From NCBI RefSeq assembly GCF_004337985.1, contig NW_021940918.1:372001-436000 (forward strand): a DNA stretch of 64,000 bases, written 5' to 3'. The notes under the pieces are model-generated. The model did not search any database and was not told where the DNA came from. It saw only the letters and a program-made list of their open reading frames with translations. The stretch is from Pyricularia pennisetigena. Lineage: Eukaryota; Ascomycota; Sordariomycetes; Magnaporthales; Pyriculariaceae. This document shows, piece by piece, positions 1 through 9,777 of the stretch. The position numbers and the translations under genes were made by a program. Positions within the stretch are counted from its first letter, which is position 1. Every line of letters begins with the position of its first letter.

Positions 1-1739
1 GTTATCTTCGAATGGACGAGTGGACAAACTCTTACCAGAATATCTGGACAGTCACGGCGCTAGGCTGCAAGCAGAAACTGATGAAGGCCGGCGTGATCCC
101 CATCTCAGCCATCGATTTTGTGCGATATCTGCAGGACAGCACCCTGGATCTGATTTCGATCAAGGCGTTTGAGGCGCTGGTGGACTTGGGCTTCCTGTTC
201 AATAAGAAGATCTTGCGACTCCTGCTGGCATACATGACAACGCACTTTTCCCCCTTTATGCGCGACCGCCTCTTCAAGGTGTTCGCATGGGGCGTAGCCG
301 GGCTGGCGTTTGGCGAATACGACGAGTTGAAGTCAAAAGCCGAACAACAAGCGAAGCTCAAGGAGGACGACGAAGCCGAGGATGAGCTCGATGGCGACAG
401 CCTTATGATGGTTAACGCCGATGCAATCCTGGAGCGCAAAAAGGCCAAGGAAGCACGTAGGACGACCGTTGACGCGGCCGTGGCGGAGTTGAGGAAGGAG
501 TTTGGCAAGTCAGAGCGGCAGGATCTCATGATCGAGATTTGGAGGGCTGCCACTTCGCCCATCATTGGGCTGAAGGAGCAGAGGAGCCTGCTGGACATGT
601 GCGAGACGCTCTTCGAGGCCGACTACTCGTGCAGGGTCACCTTCAGGCATCCGACAAAATGGCAATGTGAGCGAGGCCCAGCGGAGCCTAGGAAGCTGAT
701 TGTTCACTTCAAGGCCGTTCAGCGGGAGATCACCAAGCGTCCAGAGCCCAAGCCGGAGGAGCAGCCTGTCAAGCCAATCGCTGTGCCAGCTGTGCCTCCA
801 ACAGTGACACCGGCCGCCGCGCCTCCTGCGCCGACTCCCACACCCACGGCGGCACTATCGCACACGCCGATGGAGGGAGTGGTTGCGACACCAGCTATGC
901 CAGCACCACCCCAAAGACAAGGTTCCACCAAGATCAAGTTCAACGTCAACAAGGGGGTAGACAAGTCTCGGCAGAACAGTACCACGCCGGCGCCGAAAGT
1001 ATCGGCCACGGTGCCAAAAGTATCGACTACGGTGCCAAAATTATCGACTACGGTGCCAAAGGTATCGACCACGGTGCCGAAAGTATCGACCCCGGCACCA
1101 GCAGTTGCGGAATCACCGTCGACAAAGGTTCTGGGTGGCTCCATCTCTGCATCTCCTTCCACCATGCAACCTACATCAACGCCCACGACTCAGCGAACGG
1201 CGCTCCCTTCAGGAAGCATCAGTGGCAATGGCGGCTTGCTTAAGAAGCCAAGCAAACCAATCAGCACTCCGGTTAACGGCAGTATCAAAAGGAAGTTGGA
1301 CGATGCCTCGGCACCGCCGTCTAAATCGCCGAGGCCTACTAAAATCGTTAGGGTGCGGGTGCCGCAGTACATTCAAAAGTTGCGGCCTGACACGCGGCAG
1401 CAGATTCTTAAAGAGAACGCGCTCAAGGCCACATCCAGCCGCCAACACAGCTCCACTGGCGAGGGCTCGGTAACAGCCAAGCCGGCTAGGAAGCCGTTGC
1501 CGTCGGGATCTGCTCCCTCGTCATCAACACCTCAGCAACAGAAGGTGCGCAAGCCGCTGCCGAACAAATCATCGCCGGCTACCACAAGTGCCAGTGAGAG
1601 GAAGGAGGCCCCGCCACCGCTTGACCCGGTGCGCGCGGTCCAGACACAAGCTGCCACGGCGGCAAGCCCGACCCCCTCATCTGGAACTAAATTGAAGATC
1701 AAGTTCAAGGTGAAGGCACCGCAGCCTCCACCCCAATGA
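1..1739 (+). CDS. TAF2: TFIID subunit TAF2 (Tsm1), C-terminal part, 5' end outside window
   Basis: This is the C-terminal end of TAF2, the TFIID subunit that contacts the core-promoter initiator. The frame is open to the first base, so the exon continues upstream and the first ATG at 12 is probably internal. The visible start (DEWTNSYQNIWTVTAL) and the helical block ending FKVFAWGVAGLAFG match the region after the aminopeptidase-like fold of fungal TAF2. From about residue 245 of the visible part the protein becomes a Pro/Ser/Thr-rich, probably disordered tail. The tail holds five 7-residue repeats (consensus VPKVSTT, 990-1094) and two similar basic motifs, KIKFNV near 930 and KIKFKV just before the stop. 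The family call rests on recognised sequence character; the tail's function is unknown. Confidence 0.85.
   Translation, partial: YLRMDEWTNSYQNIWTVTALGCKQKLMKAGVIPISAIDFVRYLQDSTLDLISIKAFEALVDLGFLFNKKILRLLLAYMTTHFSPFMRDRLFKVFAWGVAGLAFGEYDELKSKAEQQAKLKEDDEAEDELDGDSLMMVNADAILERKKAKEARRTTVDAAVAELRKEFGKSERQDLMIEIWRAATSPIIGLKEQRSLLDMCETLFEADYSCRVTFRHPTKWQCERGPAEPRKLIVHFKAVQREITKRPEPKPEEQPVKPIAVPAVPPTVTPAAAPPAPTPTPTAALSHTPMEGVVATPAMPAPPQRQGSTKIKFNVNKGVDKSRQNSTTPAPKVSATVPKVSTTVPKLSTTVPKVSTTVPKVSTPAPAVAESPSTKVLGGSISASPSTMQPTSTPTTQRTALPSGSISGNGGLLKKPSKPISTPVNGSIKRKLDDASAPPSKSPRPTKIVRVRVPQYIQKLRPDTRQQILKENALKATSSRQHSSTGEGSVTAKPARKPLPSGSAPSSSTPQQQKVRKPLPNKSSPATTSASERKEAPPPLDPVRAVQTQAATAASPTPSSGTKLKIKFKVKAPQPPPQ
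990..1094 (+). repeat. Five 21-bp tandem repeats coding VPKVSTT in TAF2
   Basis: Five head-to-tail 21-bp units encode APKVSAT, VPKVSTT, VPKLSTT, VPKVSTT and VPKVSTP. They preserve the reading frame and lie in the disordered tail. Units 2 to 4 differ by single bases, which suggests recent slippage or unequal exchange. Confidence 0.9.
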
Positions 1740-2286
1740 AGAAGAGAAGCGGATAGAACTACTTTTTCTCAGGGGGGGTTTTTTTTCTTCTTTTTCTTCT
1801 GTGTATAAATAATAATCTGGAACCAAGGCTAAATATGGGCAGGCAGGCAGGCATTCATTAGGCTGAAAGCGATCATTGTTTTGCTCGGGGCGTCATTGGA
1901 GGGTGAAAATAGGATACTTGGATTTGTTTCCTGTGTTTATTTTTTTTTTTTTTTTCCATCGTTGTGTGAAGCAGATTGCGATGTCTATTTTATACCAATC
2001 CCTGAGCCTGGTATAAGTATATGCCCAGTAGGCGGAAGTTACAGAAGTGCCTGATTATTTGCCTTGTTAATGTTGTATGGTCCGCTTCATGCAGGAATTA
2101 CTATCTGCGCGGGTGACAGAATGCTATCCAGTGGATAAAGGGCCTTCTTGGTGCTGAGCGGGCCATTGGCATCTTGTAACGGCCAGGCCAGATGTCGATG
2201 ATGGTGTTTTTTTTTATGGTTCCTTAGGAATCCAAAACTTGATTAAGTGTATTGCAAAGCGGTGCTGATCCAAAGGTTGCTTTTCA
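1740..2286. other. Intergenic, convergent 3' ends of TAF2 and PRP38
   Basis: This holds the 3' regions of two converging genes. It contains T-rich runs (about 1773-1800 and 1939-1956) and no ORF of interest. I see no RNA gene. Confidence 0.6.
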
Positions 2287-3126
2287 TCATCCAGTGCTTG
2301 GGCCTGGACTTCCTCCCCGATCGGCCATTACTTCGTCTTGATCACGGGACCTTGGACCTCGCCTTTCGTCATCATCACTTATCCTCCCCTCGTCATCGCT
2401 ACTCCGATCGTCACTTCCCACCCCCTCATTCTTCACTCCATTCTCCTCTGCCTCCAGTCGTTCCTGCTGCTGCTGCTGCTGCTCCTCCTCCTCCTCATCC
2501 TCCTCCTCCAAAAGATCCTCCAAGTCGCCCAGCGGGCTAACCCTAGGCTCCAACTCATCCAGATCCTCCAGCACGTCCCTCCTGGTGAGCTTGTACAAGC
2601 TCGTGGCGCAAACCCTGTCCTTGGTGAGCAGGTCGTCGGCAAACTCATCCATGTAGGTCAGACTCGTCCCGGCCCTCCCTTTCCTGCGCAGCTTCCTCCT
2701 GTCCTCGAGGAACGGCTCCAGGGTCCGGTAGACGTCGGCGCTGGACCGGGTCAGGCGCACGTAGAAGATGGCCAGCGCCCTCAGGTACTTGAACTTTTCG
2801 CCGCCAAATTGCAGGTACTCAGCCAGGACCGAGTCGTCGGGCCCGAGCTGCAGCAGCTTGAAGGCCAGGCAGAGGAACGGGGTGGGCTTTTGCGACTGGC
2901 CGACCACGCCGCCGATGTACGTGACGTGGTCGACGACGCGGTCCACGATGTCGGCCTCGTTCACGCCGAAGCACTGCTCCTTCCAGAAGTAGGACTCGGT
3001 TATGCGGTCGACCACGGCTTTTTCCATTATGCGGGCCCGGTTGAGGCCGTTGGGCGCGAGCGTGGCCGACGAGGTGCCGCGCTCGTCGAGGAACTTGTGT
3101 TCCGAGGCTTGGTGTATCTTGCCCAT
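2287..3126 (-). CDS. PRP38: Pre-mRNA-splicing factor Prp38
   Basis: Prp38 is a U4/U6.U5 tri-snRNP protein needed for spliceosome activation in the nucleus. The 279-aa single-exon product opens with the family pattern: NGLNRARIMEKAVVDRI, SYFWKEQCFG and a VDHVTYIGG segment, followed by TPFLCLAFKLLQL and KYLRALAIFYVRLT. These make up the all-alpha PRP38 domain, about residues 15-190. The C-terminal third is an acidic, low-complexity tail with a run of Glu and then six Gln (CAG tract near 2465-2485), ending in Ser/Asp-rich sequence. Yeast Prp38 is about the same length but lacks such a Gln run. The start is the first ATG at 3126. It is convergent with TAF2 and divergent from the small gene at 3788. 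Confidence 0.93.
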   Translation of the reverse strand: MGKIHQASEHKFLDERGTSSATLAPNGLNRARIMEKAVVDRITESYFWKEQCFGVNEADIVDRVVDHVTYIGGVVGQSQKPTPFLCLAFKLLQLGPDDSVLAEYLQFGGEKFKYLRALAIFYVRLTRSSADVYRTLEPFLEDRRKLRRKGRAGTSLTYMDEFADDLLTKDRVCATSLYKLTRRDVLEDLDELEPRVSPLGDLEDLLEEEDEEEEEQQQQQQERLEAEENGVKNEGVGSDDRSSDDEGRISDDDERRGPRSRDQDEVMADRGGSPGPSTG

Positions 3127-3787
3127 TTTCTTTTTCTTTTTTAATAGTAGTAGTAAATATTTCCTTTTCTTTGTTCTTAGGTAGGGTCGATTGCCGAATC
3201 CTTTTGGATTTGATTATGGGCCTCTTTGGGCTATTATTGTTGTAATACCAAGGAAATTATATACCAGCGTTACTGCGGCTTCACAGCCTGGATATTGTCC
3301 CGTAGAAACCACGAGCAGGGTATGTTACAGAAGGGTCCAGAAAGTGGGGCCGCCATCATCAGCAACTTTCTTTCTTTGGAGCTTTTTTATCGGTCCTTTG
3401 TCGATAGTTGCCCGGTCAGCAAGCCCCACACGCTGTCGTAGTTAAACAAACTACGTCAGAACGCCTCCTTCCTGTTCCAAGTCGCGCGCCACTGCTACGT
3501 GTACTGGGTGGGAAGAAGAATAGATATTATACACCGGCCCGCTTGCCACGGTTTCGCAAGAGACAGAATTGCCGCGCTTCCTACAACCCCCTCTCATAAT
3601 CGACCGACAACCACAGCCCTTAGATGTCGGTAACCTCAAATCGGTGCAACGAACCAGCGATTAGTATATACAACAAAAGGGAGCACAACAAAAGCGCACA
3701 ACGGCCCTCCCGGTACACGGCATTTGTTTGCGTTCATTGAAAAAAAGAACGATTCTCAAGAAAAGAAAAGAAAGAAAAAGAAAAAAA
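3127..3787. promoter_or_regulatory. Divergent promoter region PRP38 / small TM protein
   Basis: This 661-bp interval separates two divergent starts. A purine-rich A/G tract (3751-3787) runs directly into the ATG at 3788, a typical fungal 5' leader. I could not assign a TATA box or a specific operator. Confidence 0.5.
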
Positions 3788-4376
3788 ATGCTCATCACAT
3801 CATCCCAGGCCTCAGTAGCACTGACGGCAATGATAGGTTAGTTACCTTTACTTTCTGTCCTTTCCGATCATCAACTCTTGCCAATTGGGCGGGTATGTGT
3901 GTGTGTGTGTGTGTAACAGACACTGAAAAAAAAGGCCCAAACAATAAACAGTCGTCGCCTGTACGCTCGCGCTCTTCCTATCCGGCTACGCGATCCAGCA
4001 ACGGACGCTCCGCGACCTCCGCGCCGCCATCAAGCCGGCGCCCCGCCCATCGCCCCAGGTCTTCATCCAAGAGAGCGCCGGGTGGCAGGCCGCCGCGGCC
4101 AAGGGGGAGTTCGACGACAGCGAACTCGAGAGCGGCGGCAGCGGCAGCGTCGCCGATGACAACGCCGACGGCCCCGTGGTCGAGGTCAAGCTCAAGGACA
4201 GCAGCAGCAGCAGCAGCAGCTCCATGTTTTCCATGTTTGGTGCTGGCGGGTCCAAAGGTGCCGCCGCCGTGCAGAAGCCGCTGAGCAGGGTCGAAAGGAG
4301 GAGGAAGATCAAGGAGGATATTAAGAAGCTGTCGCAGGGCGAGTCGCCCGTGTACTACCAACGGCGGTTATGGTGA
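3788..4376 (+). CDS. Small conserved fungal protein with one N-terminal TM segment (2 exons)
   Basis: I rebuilt this gene from two exons, 3788-3836 and 3952-4376, around a 115-nt GT-AG intron (donor gttagt, acceptor acag). The join gives 157 aa. The segment VALTAMIVVACTLALFLSGY (about residues 10-29) is created only by splicing and reads as a clean signal-anchor helix, followed by basic IQQRTLRDLRAAIKP. Next comes an acidic linker with an eight-Ser run, and the C-terminus is charged helix (VERRRKIKEDIKKL) ending YYQRRLW. The reading frame is convincing because the hydrophobic stretch crosses the splice junction. It resembles short uncharacterised Pezizomycotina membrane proteins; I assign no function. 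The intron carries a (TG)n microsatellite. Its 3' end converges with the F-box gene. Confidence 0.72.
3896..3914 (+). repeat. (TG)n microsatellite inside intron
   Basis: A 19-nt TG dinucleotide run lies inside the only intron of the small membrane-protein gene, 37 nt before the acceptor. Confidence 0.85.
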
Positions 4377-4786
4377 ACGCGTATTTTTTTTTTTTTTTTT
4401 TTTTTTTTTTCCTCTCTTCATTGTTTTGGTGAATTTGGGAGTGGGTGGGTGACAGTACGGACCCAAGGTGTACGGATAAACAATTGATCTATACGGGGAC
4501 CTCCACAGGCTTTTTGCGTCGAGGGTTTCTCTGGACCGGTTCCAGACGAGCGTACAAAGGGCGTTCTTGTTTTGTTTTTGTTTTTGTTTTTTCCTTGGGG
4601 GACATCTACAGCCATATTTGTTTGGCTTACTTGATTATACGACACGCAATGTATATAGTTTTGATACGACCACGGAAGCTATTTTGGCTCCACACAGCAA
4701 AATGAATTGAACGACATGGACAAATTGGATCAAACAAGGTATATGGAAAATGTGTATACATTACTGCAGAAAAATAATCGTCTAGT
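4377..4786. other. Intergenic, convergent 3' ends, with T27 run
   Basis: This 410-bp gap lies between convergent genes. It begins with an uninterrupted run of 27 T at 4384-4410, seven bases after the upstream stop. No gene is visible. Confidence 0.6.
4384..4410. repeat. Poly-T run (27)
   Basis: A mononucleotide run directly downstream of a stop codon. Confidence 0.95.
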
Positions 4787-5228
4787 CTAAGCGAATCTCT
4801 TCACCCTACTGAATATAAAGGGCCGGTCATTCTTGAGCGGGAACTCGGCCAGATCGTCAGTCAACCGGTTGTAGCTGTAGTGGCCTTTCCAAGCTAGCTT
4901 GTTGTTCCTAGTTATCTTGCCTGCCGTCTTGAGCGCGAGGTCGAGACGGTACATGTACTTGCCGATGCCTTCCGTCTCGATGAACAGGTCCTCCTCGGTC
5001 TCTGGAAGACCTTGTTCCTTTTCTTCTCCCTTGACCTTGCCGGCGTCGTCGTACAGTTCAGAAACAGCCGACCCGAGACGCCATCGGCCCTTGAGGGCAT
5101 TCTGCATGACGATAGAAGGGAGGTGTCCCGACGCACCCTGGCGGTGCAGCTGGAGAGACTCCTTGGTCAGGTGTTGCACCACTAATTTGCCAATGTCAGC
5201 CATATATCCAGGTCAATCTGCTTCATTT

Positions 5229-5302
<74 letters not shown>

Positions 5303-6599
5303 ATTAAGCGATTTGCTTACCTTCGGCGGGTTCCGCCGTGGTCAGCAATGAGATGCAAGTACCATCGCGAAAGAAGCGCAGATACCTGAAGTAGGTACAG
5401 ATGTGGACAGGGCTGTTCCACGTCACTTGATTCGCAGAGGCCTGGCCGGCCCGGATGTAGTTGACAGTGCTGATGTAGCATCCATTGAACCTGATCCTCG
5501 GCCTCGAGCGAAACATGGTCTGCCACGAGCCGCCGTACTTGGAGGCCAAGAGAGCTTGCGATATTTCTGGCTCCCCCTGTTCCTGCTCGAGAGCCGTAGC
5601 CTCTGGCTGCCCGTCGAGCCTGAGCATGTCAAGCTCGTCCAGAGCAAACTTCTCTGGGTCCCAAGTCAGACTGGTCTGGAAGCGGCGGTGCATGCCTAGG
5701 AAGCCAAACTCGGTCCCCAGGCACACGCGGCGCCAAATGCGCCCTTCGGTGGCCACCAGGAACGCCATTCTCTTGCAGACCTGGGATAGTCGCACAAAGT
5801 CACCGACATCGTCTACGGCCACGTCCTGGAGGATGTGCAGCAGGACCTCATCCGGAAGCGCCGCGATGGGGCAAGGGGGTGGCGGCATGCCCTCCATGGG
5901 AGGGCCGGCCGGTTCTATGGCCAGGCCGGCAAAGCTGATTATCAAGTCACTTATGCTCTGGGGTTTAGTAGTAGCGGCGGCGGTGGTGGTAGTAGTAGTA
6001 GTCATGGCAGGATTATCGGGTTGCTGTTGTTTCTCGCTAGCAGCCGAGCTTCCTGCTCCGACAGAGGGCTTCTTCTGAGGAGCCCAAGCAGCGGCAAAGT
6101 GCTTGGACTTGTACTGCTGCTCGACCTTGGGATCCAGGCGGAAGGCGGTGCGGTAGAGCTTGAGGCTCTCGCCGAGATTGCCGCGGGTTTCCTGCTCAAC
6201 GGCATCTTCGTAAAGCTCTACGGCGGACCGAGTCTTTTCAGGCTTGGCTGTTGTGGGCAATGGAGTTGGAGTTGGTGCTGATGCGGATGCGGATGCGGAT
6301 GCGGATGCGGGTGTGGATGAGGGGGTTTCTTCTACCGCCGCATTTTTAGCCTTGGTGGAAGAATACGACGATGAGGAAGCTTCGGCTGGGAGCGGTTGAA
6401 CCTGGACCTTGGGTTTCAGCTGGGTTGGGCTGGTTGGTGGTTTCCTCTTATCTGGCGTCTTTTTTTGCTGCGATGATGATGATTTGTTGTTGTTGCTGTT
6501 GTTGTGTTTGGTTTGAGATTGTCTTGCCCGTACTTCAGCCCGCCACTCTTCTCTAAATGACTCCAGGGCAGAATTGATGTCTTCTGGCGGGTCTTCCAT
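4787..6599 (-). CDS. F-box protein of the FBXO9 / Pof7 / Hrt3 family (2 exons)
   Basis: This is a substrate receptor for an SCF ubiquitin ligase. Exons are 6599-5321 and 5181-4787, giving 557 aa. The intron (5182-5320) has donor GTAAGC, branch site CTGAC and acceptor TTAG. In order: a disordered N-terminus with an Ala-Ser repeat (GCGGAT units near 6283-6309), a TPR/MIT-like helix pair (about residues 124-165, ELYEDAVEQETRG), an F-box (about 244-290, ALPDEVLLHIL), then the FBXO9-specific C-terminal domain with RIRFNGCYIS, NYIRAG and TYFRYLRFFRDGT. The spliced junction reads AEPAEVVQHL, as expected where homologues continue this domain, and exon 2 carries the lipocalin-like remainder (GRWRLG, FIFSRVKRF). 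The intron contains 71 consecutive T on the + strand (A in the transcript). Yeast Hrt3 and S. pombe Pof7 are the named relatives. Confidence 0.88.
5231..5301. repeat. Poly-T run (71) within the F-box gene intron
   Basis: Seventy-one consecutive T on the + strand, i.e. poly-A in the pre-mRNA, between donor (5320) and acceptor (5182). The exact length may be affected by sequencing or assembly error. Confidence 0.9.
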
Positions 6600-8163
6600 G
6601 GTAGCAATCTACGGCTAAGGCCTTGCCAAATTAATTGGGTATGGGCGTGATGATTTTTTTATTTTTTATATTTTTTACGGGAGGCAACGTATTATATAGG
6701 AACCAAGACTGATGCTGATGGTGATGACGATGATGCATCCGATGATATTCAACGGTTTGGTGTCCTGTTCATGATAGGGTAGGTAAAGCTGCAGCCTAGT
6801 ATTTCCCTAGCAAATGAATCATAATGACTGTGTGGTTGGTTCGTCATACCGATAAGGAAAGAAAGAGGCGGCATGGCTCGGTGTTCCGTACAGTACTGTG
6901 TTCGTTTTATTGATTACTGTAATATGCACTGTAAGGCATTGGAAGATCACTGTAGACAAGGGCAGGGCAGATATTATTAGCAAGCAGTTAGATGCCGTAC
7001 TCCTTTCTTCCTAGTTGCCACCAGCCATCGCTATCTATCTTCACTAGTCCAGCTCCTGTGGCTAGCTAGTTTTGTTAGGTAGCTCTAAGTGACCGTGAGG
7101 TACATGCATACAGTACCTACATACCTACCTAAAGCATGTAGGCGCAATGTTCAGCTTGTGCTACTCTTTGACGTTACAATGCAGTTCCATGTCTGAATAC
7201 ACCCAGATTGCCAAATTGCATCCCAAGACACAAGGAACTTGTACAAAGGGTAATACAGGCAACGCCATGTGAAACTTGCTGCAGCACGCCAATATTAACT
7301 GACTATAGCCACAAGATCTTACAGGGACTGTGCGGCGTAATATCTTAGAACCGTAGCACCGACATCGGTAGTGGGAGGGGGCGGTTTTCTTCGATGCAAG
7401 TAAGATGGATTGGAATGAAACCCCAAAGCTTAAGCCGGCTTACATAAAGAACATGCAGCAAAGGCTTCGGCCCGCCCGTGCAGAAGCTTCCTTGTTTGTT
7501 TGTTTTATTTATTAGATTCATGTGGTTCATTGACACTAATGCTATTTTTGCATTGTACGGGCCTCTGTTACCACTCTATCGTAAATTTTTTTCTTCTTTT
7601 TTTATGTTTGATTAATTGTCGTTTTTGTGACGAATTTTCTGTTTCCCCTAATTCTGCTATGATCTTGACACTTGCCCTTTTAATAATAATACGTGATTGA
7701 ATCGCCATTGTCACCCCCCCACTCCAAAGTTCCTGGGCGGTTCCGATTTCTTGAATCTTTTCTATTTTGCCCACCTTTTCTGGGGGTTTTTATTTTTTAT
7801 TTTTTCTCCCTTTACTCGCTCTTCTTTTTCTTTTTTCGTCCTTCTGAAATGTCGCCTTCATAGCCAGGGGTTTCTATTCCAAGCCAGTGGTATATTCTTC
7901 TGTTTTTTTTTTTTTTTTTTTTTTTTTTTTGTTCCTTCTAAACTTTGATCGGTGTCCTCCTCACATCCACCCATCACTGTGCGGCGGGCGAAAGCTTGTT
8001 TGCCCGATTGCGTTGGTTGGTACAAACAAGACAGCTCGCGCAGTTGTTACTTACCAATCCAGTTATCTATCTTTTTCGCCAACCATCGCTGCTGGCTCGC
8101 TCTCCTCACCCCCGACGACACCACTCTGCCAACCTTGAGAGTCTCAGAAATCGACCGTCAAAA
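6600..8163. promoter_or_regulatory. Divergent intergenic region F-box gene / zinc transporter
   Basis: These 1564 bp hold both promoters. Around 7104-7137 there are clustered TACCTA motifs, a common Sordariomycete promoter element. A pyrimidine-rich stretch (7690-8160), including 28 T at 7903-7930, forms the likely 5' leader of the transporter. No additional gene is supported. Confidence 0.5.
7903..7930. repeat. Poly-T run (28) in transporter 5' region
   Basis: A mononucleotide run about 230 bp upstream of the zinc-transporter ATG, within a CT-rich leader. Confidence 0.95.
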
Positions 8164-9777
8164 ATGGCGTGGTCCAAAGCAACCCGCATCGCCGTGATGC
8201 TTGCAATCGATCTGGCATTTTTCTTCCTCGAACTCGCTGCTGGAATCTACGTCGGTTCCCTGGCCCTCATGGCCGACGCCTTCCACATGCTCAACGACGT
8301 CATCTCCCTTGTTATCGGCCTCTGGGCTGTCCGTGTCGCGCAAAATAAATCTACCGACAAGTTCTCCTACGGCTGGCTGCGCGCCGAGATCCTTGGCGCC
8401 TTTTTCAACGCCGTCTTCCTCATCGCCCTATGCGTATCCATCCTTCTCGAGGCTCTCGGCCGCTTCGTCGACCCTCCCACCATCCAAAACCCTCAGCTGA
8501 TTCTCATCGTCGGTTCTCTGGGCCTCGCATCTAACTTCGCAGGCTTCTTCGTCCTCGGCGGCCACAGCCACGGCCATGGCCACGATGACGACCACGACCA
8601 CGACCATGACCACGACCATTCCCACAACGACGCGCACTCGCACTCGCACTCGCACTCGCACGATCACGCTCATGCTCACGATGCCACCCGCGAGGCAGAA
8701 GAGGGCCGTCACATCAGCTTCGACGACAGTCGTGAGGACGTCGGTGGGGTTCCTGCACGCCTCAAGACACACAGGCGCCGTCCCAGCAGCAACCGCCACA
8801 GTCGCCTCACTAATATTGATGACATGTCGTTCCACCCTGCTAGCTTCCGCCAGGAGATAATAGCTGCCAGCCGACCCGTTGAGGTCTCGGACGATGAATC
8901 CGCCACCGACAACGAGAACGACGACACCAATGACAACACGCCCCTTATCAGCGACCGCACCAGCGCTGGTCATCAAGGCCAGTACGGGAGCACCGGGCAC
9001 TCTAACGGCCATGGACGCTCGCGTAGGGACTCTGTCCTGCACGACCACCACAACCACAACAAACCTAGGGAAGCGCAAAAGAGCGGCGGTCACAGCCATA
9101 ACCACGCAGACATGGGCATGCAGGCCATGATTCTGCACGTCATCGGCGACGCTCTGGGTAACGTCGGCGTCATAGTGACCGCCCTTATTATCTGGAAGAC
9201 GGAGTGGCCCGGCCGCTTCTACGCCGACCCTGCCGTCTCGCTTTTCATCACCTGCATCATCCTGCGTTCTTGCATCCCGCTGACCCTCGCCACGGCCAAG
9301 ATCTTGCTCCAGGCGACGCCCGATCACATCAACATTGGCGACATCAAGGCGGACATCCAGGACTTGCCAGGAGTGGTCTCATGCCACCACGTGCACATCT
9401 GGCAGCTCTCCGACACCAAGCTCGTCGCGTCCATGCACATCCAGGTCTCTTTCCCTATTAGCGAAGAAGGCGGCGAAAAGTACATGAAGCTGGCCATGCG
9501 TGCCCGGAGCTGTCTCCACGCCTACGGCATCCACAGCGCTACCATCCAGCCCGAATTTTACCTGGACGACGCCCAATTCGCCCGTTCCGATATGGCCGCA
9601 TCTGATGCCGCCACGGCCTGCGGGACTGTTGGTACAGAATCCGTGTGCCTGCTAGAGTGTGTCGATGACTGCGTGGGTCAGGGCTGCTGCTCCGATGCCG
9701 GGGCCAAGTCACCCCCGGGCAGTAGCCATTCGGGGTCCGGTGGCGCCCACAACCACGGTCATGATCACCGCCACTAG
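8164..9777 (+). CDS. Cation diffusion facilitator, vacuolar zinc/cobalt transporter (Zrc1/Cot1 type)
   Basis: This is a proton-coupled Zn2+ exporter that loads zinc into the vacuole or another organelle. The product is a 537-aa single exon. I start at the ATG at 8164 because it gives the family N-terminus (KATRIAVMLAIDLAFFFLEL) and sits in a good context; the frame is open upstream but without an ATG that fits. Six TM helices are seen. The two metal-site HxxxD motifs are H41/D45 in TM2 and H325/D329 in TM5. Between TM4 and TM5 lies a long cytosolic loop with a His-rich block at about residues 134-173 (alternating His-Asp then His-Ser), and a second His cluster near 290-320. The C-terminal domain is followed by a Cys-rich segment (ESVCLLECVDDCVGQGCC) and a His tail (HNHGHDHRH). 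The Cys-rich end is not part of the core CDF fold and may be an extra metal sensor. Confidence 0.93.
   Translation: MAWSKATRIAVMLAIDLAFFFLELAAGIYVGSLALMADAFHMLNDVISLVIGLWAVRVAQNKSTDKFSYGWLRAEILGAFFNAVFLIALCVSILLEALGRFVDPPTIQNPQLILIVGSLGLASNFAGFFVLGGHSHGHGHDDDHDHDHDHDHSHNDAHSHSHSHSHDHAHAHDATREAEEGRHISFDDSREDVGGVPARLKTHRRRPSSNRHSRLTNIDDMSFHPASFRQEIIAASRPVEVSDDESATDNENDDTNDNTPLISDRTSAGHQGQYGSTGHSNGHGRSRRDSVLHDHHNHNKPREAQKSGGHSHNHADMGMQAMILHVIGDALGNVGVIVTALIIWKTEWPGRFYADPAVSLFITCIILRSCIPLTLATAKILLQATPDHINIGDIKADIQDLPGVVSCHHVHIWQLSDTKLVASMHIQVSFPISEEGGEKYMKLAMRARSCLHAYGIHSATIQPEFYLDDAQFARSDMAASDAATACGTVGTESVCLLECVDDCVGQGCCSDAGAKSPPGSSHSGSGGAHNHGHDHRH

Noticed and set aside
990..1094. Regular 21-bp repeats considered as a CRISPR-like array
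   Set aside because: There are no spacers, the units abut, and they are in frame within a coding tail of a eukaryotic gene.
3724..4284. 186-codon frame overlapping the small membrane-protein gene
   Set aside because: It reads through the intron and gives Ser/Arg/Pro low complexity. The spliced alternative frame gives a TM helix and a plausible protein.
8428..9327. 299-codon open frame on the minus strand opposite the zinc transporter
   Set aside because: It is a codon-bias shadow of the His/Asp-rich transporter and has no family features.
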